Part shown: piece by piece, positions 34,366 to 34,492 of the stretch | How the letters are laid out: each line of letters begins with the position of its first letter | Numbering within the stretch: the stretch's first letter is position 1 | NCBI GenBank assembly: GCA_026989405.1 | Contig: JALSJL010000015.1 | Span: 1 to 34,492 of the forward strand | Length of the DNA: 34,492 nt | From: Marinosulfonomonas sp. | GTDB taxonomy: Bacteria; Pseudomonadota; Alphaproteobacteria; Rhodobacterales; Rhodobacteraceae | Direction of reading: 5' to 3' | The notes under the pieces: model-generated | The model's input: only the letters and a program-made list of their open reading frames with translations | What the model was told of the DNA's origin: nothing | Databases searched by the model: none | Program-made: the position numbers and the translations under genes

Positions 34366-34492
34366 TCAGCCGTCCGGCAGCACCTTGCCGGGGTTCAGGA
34401 TGTTCTCCGGGTCCAGTGTCTTCTTGAGCGCGCGCATGACATCCAGCGCCACCGGATCCTTGCCGCGCCGCATGGTGCCCAGCTTGGACAGG
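34366..34492 (-). CDS. GlcD-type FAD-linked oxidase, C-terminal fragment
   Basis: Only the last 42 codons are in the window; the 5' part lies beyond the end. The visible end (ALKKTLDPENILNPGKVLPDG) is the well-known C-terminus of FAD-binding oxidases such as D-lactate or D-2-hydroxyglutarate dehydrogenases and glycolate oxidase GlcD. The substrate cannot be told from this piece. It converges on hemC, 8 nt from its stop. Too short for the ORF track. Confidence 0.8.
   Translation of the reverse strand, partial: LSKLGTMRRGKDPVALDVMRALKKTLDPENILNPGKVLPDG

Overview
The window reads as chromosomal DNA from a GC-rich alphaproteobacterium, most likely Rhodobacteraceae (Roseobacter/Rhodobacter group). 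Reasons: a VPLPA-CTERM surface protein, a DUF1013/TrcR-type cell-cycle regulator, a dnaX-ybaB-recR operon, a membrane-anchored CycM/CycY-type cytochrome c, divergent hemE/hemC, a small-form SRP RNA and several Rhodobacterales-style intergenic palindromes. This placement is inferred from family knowledge; no database search was run.

Layout. 1-3225: a non-coding stretch, a secreted VPLPA-CTERM protein with a probable thioester domain, a periplasmic RNase T2 with an altered active site, TrcR, and a small unknown protein. 3388-7623 (minus): dnaX, ybaB, recR and a TPR protein, i.e. a replication/repair operon. 7689-11045: a large hairpin, a small membrane protein, then a minus-strand cluster of rsgA, rsmJ and an agmatinase-type ureohydrolase, preceded by a promoter and a possible 14-codon leader ORF. 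11058-12946 (minus): a CcdA-like thiol membrane protein coupled to an MFS transporter. 13052-13219 (minus): the SRP RNA gene ffs with its own promoter, absent from the ORF track. 13263-18450: cpdB, nudC, an SRPBCC protein, pheA and a membrane-anchored cytochrome c. 18697-24494: a complete yejABEF peptide/muropeptide ABC importer, converging on a SPOR-domain D,D-carboxypeptidase. 26226-29234: a HAD phosphatase, clpS, rsmC and an SDR that lacks the catalytic Lys. 29456-34357: a lipoprotein, hemF, a RES/Xre toxin-antitoxin pair, hemE and hemC. The window ends inside the C-terminus of a GlcD-type FAD-linked oxidase.

How the genes fit together. Most of the window is housekeeping: DNA replication and repair, ribosome maturation (rsgA, rsmJ, rsmC), protein targeting (ffs), N-end-rule proteolysis (clpS), haem synthesis (hemF, hemE, hemC), phenylalanine synthesis and respiratory electron transfer. 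The accessory interest lies in three places. One is the thioester-domain surface protein. The second is the RES/Xre module, whose toxin gene is bracketed by two copies of a REP-like palindrome and whose antitoxin promoter carries a near-ideal operator. The third is a set of short regulatory palindromes (hemF, hemC, the rsgA leader).
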